From Sphingobacteriales bacterium (GTDB lineage Bacteria > Bacteroidota > Bacteroidia > Chitinophagales > JADIYW01), in assembly GCA_016719635.1 (NCBI GenBank), contig JADJYT010000004.1, positions 186,001 to 250,000 on the forward strand: a stretch of DNA of 64,000 bases. The letters run 5' to 3'. The notes below the pieces were generated by a model. That model was not told where the DNA came from. It ran no database searches and worked only from the letters and a program-made list of their open reading frames with translations. This document shows, piece by piece, positions 62,384-64,000 of the stretch (positions are counted from its first letter, which is position 1; every line of letters starts with the position of its first letter). The translations under genes and the position numbers were made by a program.

Positions 62384-62930
62384 ATTTTATTGGTAGTGTG
62401 ATATAACAATTTACTTCTTTTCCGTTTTGTTTGGCAGGTATCCACTTAGGCATGCCGTCTACCAGCATAATCGTTTGCAGGTCAAACGACGGATCTGTAC
62501 TTTTTGTGATCTTGGGATTCTTCGCATCACCCAAAGTATTGATGTGAAATTTGACTACAACAGTCGCCTTTTTACCAACCAGTGTATCCGGTATGAACGC
62601 CGTGCCGGAAGCAATATATTCTTTCAGGCCTTTTTCGCCGTCCTGAAATTGAGGCATAATTTCAGCTTTCTCCACAATTACGGATTCATCATCTATTCCC
62701 GAATTTTCTTCCTTCGCCACTTCTTTAGTCGATTGATAGAGATAAGGATGTGCCAGAGAATCTAACTTCCTCTCTTCCCGAAGCATTTTATCAACGTCAC
62801 CGCCGTATTTGGAATACAGGATATCATTTTTAGGAAACGGGCTTTTTGGAGGCTTAAAGCCATAAATAGTCAGCAACAATAATAATCCTACTGGTAAGAT
62901 GAAAAATTTTGTATGCACTCTTTTTCGCAT
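62373..62930 (-). CDS. TonB C-terminal-like domain protein with one membrane anchor
   Basis: 185 aa. One N-terminal transmembrane helix (ILPVGLLLLLTIYGF), a periplasmic linker, and a TonB_C-like domain at about 90-185: VEKAEIMPQFQDGEKGLKEYIASG, KKATVVVKFHINTLGDAKNPKI, DGMPKWIPAKQNGKEVNCYITLPIKYG. The domain with PQFxxGxxxLxxYI is the TonB energy-transducer end found in many Bacteroidota. No ExbB/ExbD neighbour is present and the linker is short and not Pro-rich, so it may not span the periplasm; an adaptor role is possible. Confidence 0.85.
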   Translation of the reverse strand: MRKRVHTKFFILPVGLLLLLTIYGFKPPKSPFPKNDILYSKYGGDVDKMLREERKLDSLAHPYLYQSTKEVAKEENSGIDDESVIVEKAEIMPQFQDGEKGLKEYIASGTAFIPDTLVGKKATVVVKFHINTLGDAKNPKITKSTDPSFDLQTIMLVDGMPKWIPAKQNGKEVNCYITLPIKYGE

Positions 62931-63020
62931 TTAATCAAACTTAGCTAAAAAAATGCGTAAAGTCAAAATAAGCACGTTAAGCGCAGGTTATACAAACATA
63001 AAATTAGCAGGAGAATTTAA

Positions 63021-63365
63021 TTACTTAAAATAATAGGCGCCTGTATAGCTGATGACGGAAAAAATGCAATAGCTGATAATAAAAAACAGGAAATCCGCTT
63101 TATGTTTAGTACCGAATAAAATAACATATAGTATCACAACCAGCATGGAAGCAATAAATTTTAGGGTAATGGCAGCCAGATTGGCGCCGGCTTTAGCCGC
63201 AGCTAGTTTTTGGCGGGATTGAACTATCATAAGATAAAAGAGGAATGAAACCGCCGCCATCCCCATAGACATCCAGTAGTAGCCCATTTTTAAATCATCC
63301 GCGATATAAAAACCAGCAAGTATAAAAAAACCTGTAATAATTACTAACGAACAGAACCACTTCAT
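63021..63365 (-). CDS. Small membrane protein, AtpI-like
   Basis: 114 aa with four predicted helices: LVIITGFFILAGFYI, MSMGMAAVSFLFYLMIV, FIASMLVVILYVILF and FFIISYCIFSVISYTGAYY. Size, topology and position after the AtpZ gene match the Bacteroidota gene that precedes atpB in ATP synthase operons. Here, however, the next gene on this strand is a TonB-C protein, not atpB. Its start overlaps AtpZ by 4 bp, so they are coupled. An assembly role for F1Fo is inferred by position only. Confidence 0.65.
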   Translation of the reverse strand: MKWFCSLVIITGFFILAGFYIADDLKMGYYWMSMGMAAVSFLFYLMIVQSRQKLAAAKAGANLAAITLKFIASMLVVILYVILFGTKHKADFLFFIISYCIFSVISYTGAYYFK

Positions 63366-63583
63366 GGATTGCTGAATTGTTGGTAGATGCGATAAAATGC
63401 GGCGGCTAGCCCGATGAATAAGAAGAGGAGAATCAGTATCGGTTGCGTTTGAAATTGTTTATCCAGGAAAAAACCGATACCTGTGAAGACTCCGATGATT
63501 GCAAACATCTCAAATGCCATCCCGGAATAAGCTACCCAGTTTCTAGCCTGCTGTTTGTTGGTAGGGGGTGTTGGTTTCTCCAT
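63362..63583 (-). CDS. AtpZ/AtpI family protein
   Basis: 73 aa with two transmembrane helices (YSGMAFEMFAIIGVFTGIGFFLD and ILILLFLFIGLAAAFYRIYQQ). The YSGMAFEM..GIGFFLDKQF pattern is the AtpZ signature; these proteins assist assembly of the ATP synthase c-ring and perhaps magnesium or calcium entry. Its start lies 41 bp inside the bactofilin gene, a larger overlap than usual. It is coupled to the AtpI-like gene downstream. Confidence 0.88.
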   Translation of the reverse strand: MEKPTPPTNKQQARNWVAYSGMAFEMFAIIGVFTGIGFFLDKQFQTQPILILLFLFIGLAAAFYRIYQQFSNP

Positions 63584-63965
63584 GGTGGGTGGTTTGCTGA
63601 AGTGGTTTCGTTACGGCATTGGTATTGACCAGAGAGCCGGTAATGTTTGCACCTTCTTCCACAATCAGCTTTTTGTATTTGACATCACCGTCAAAAACGG
63701 CTTCCGAGCGGAAGAAAAGGATACCGTTAACTTCCAGGTTGCCGTCCACTCTTCCTTCAATGGTTAGATCATTGCAGGTGATATGACCGGTGATATGTGC
63801 ATTGCTGCCTATCACTACTTTGGAAGAGCAGATAATATTACCCATGATGGTTCCGTCTAACCGGATATCGGTTTGTGCTGAAATATCTCCGGAAATGACA
63901 GTGCCCTCATTAATCCTGTTGGCTACCATGGTTTCTCCGTTTTTTGTTGTACCTCGTGAAAACAT
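63543..63965 (-). CDS. Bactofilin (polymer-forming cytoskeletal protein)
   Basis: 140 aa. A right-handed beta-helix made of short repeats with hydrophobic positions every five to six residues: GTVISGDISAQTDIRLDGTIMGNI, KVVIGSNAHITGHITCNDLTIEGRVDGNLEV and AVFDGDVKYKKLIVEEGANITGSL. Both ends (MFSRGTTKNG and a Thr/Gln-rich tail) are short and disordered, as usual for bactofilins, which self-assemble into filaments and scaffold cell-shape or peptidoglycan enzymes. It overlaps the AtpZ gene. Confidence 0.95.
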   Translation of the reverse strand: MFSRGTTKNGETMVANRINEGTVISGDISAQTDIRLDGTIMGNIICSSKVVIGSNAHITGHITCNDLTIEGRVDGNLEVNGILFFRSEAVFDGDVKYKKLIVEEGANITGSLVNTNAVTKPLQQTTHHGETNTPYQQTAG

Positions 63966-63971
63966 ATTTCT

Positions 63972-64000
63972 TTATTTTAAGAATTTGGCGGGGTCAATCG
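63972..64000 (-). CDS. 3' end of a preceding gene (possibly M23-type peptidase), truncated by window
   Basis: On the minus strand a frame reads IDPAKFLK and then TAA (63974-63972), 6 bp before the bactofilin ATG. Bactofilin genes in Bacteroidota often follow an M23 peptidase gene, and D-P-x-K-x-L-type ends fit, but eight codons are not enough for an assignment. Confidence 0.35.

Noticed and set aside
1..64000. tRNA and rRNA genes
   Set aside because: I looked through the intergenic regions for T-loop and cloverleaf-like patterns and for conserved rRNA words and saw none; a covariance-model scan would settle it.

Overview
The window is chromosomal DNA of a Bacteroidota bacterium, probably of the Chitinophagales/Saprospirales type; the phylum is secure and the order is a guess. 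The evidence is two giant proteins with type A type-IX-secretion (T9SS) sorting domains, one type B sorting-domain protein, a DUF2795 protein, a Porin_O_P/DUF47/PiT phosphate operon, a TonB-receptor-like barrel protein, and several promoters of the Bacteroidota form TTG-N17-22-TAnnTTTG. No rRNA, tRNA, CRISPR array or transposase was recognised.

Layout. 1-3.6 kb: 3' end of aconitase, a BASS-family transporter, ferritin and an endoglycoceramidase-like GH5 lipoprotein. 3.8-25.7 kb: the most unusual region. Two giant modular secreted proteins (2967 aa and about 3223 aa) each follow a small secreted-protein gene. Between them, on the opposite strand, lies a TMTC-like membrane glycosyltransferase with TPRs. 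The second giant gene carries a one-base frameshift near 17.17 kb. An AT-rich block (about 12.9-19.7 kb) starts inside the sorting domain of giant 1 and ends at a module boundary in giant 2, which looks like a recombination patch. 25.8-30.5 kb: outer-membrane barrel protein, serine hydrolase, two FKBP prolyl isomerases separated by an (AATC)n tract, cobalamin adenosyltransferase and a DUF2795 protein. 30.5-36.6 kb: SET-domain protein, argS, divergent arginine decarboxylase, ammonium transporter and riboflavin synthase. 36.6-41.5 kb: T9SS type B protein, a decayed fatty-acid hydroxylase gene, a small membrane protein, MeaB GTPase and a 59-aa GTG-start protein.

41.5-45.8 kb: phosphate operon (porin, DUF47/PhoU-like, PiT) with a terminator-like hairpin in its leader. 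45.8-51.5 kb: DinB-like protein, DUF2279 protein coupled to a phosphohexomutase, and a large outer-membrane barrel receptor. 51.7-59.2 kb: pcm, a secreted protein, a lipoprotein, glnS/gltX and a full-length fatty-acid hydroxylase. 59.2-64 kb: polysaccharide deacetylase, tatD, secreted and lipoproteins, a TonB-C protein, and a bactofilin-AtpZ-AtpI-like cluster that lacks atpB on its downstream side.

How they fit together: most genes are housekeeping. The accessory content is concentrated in surface biology: giant T9SS cargo, a possible protein O-glycosyltransferase, barrels and lipoproteins. Start sites were moved inward from the longest possible reading frame where a signal peptide or family N-terminus indicated it; each case is stated.
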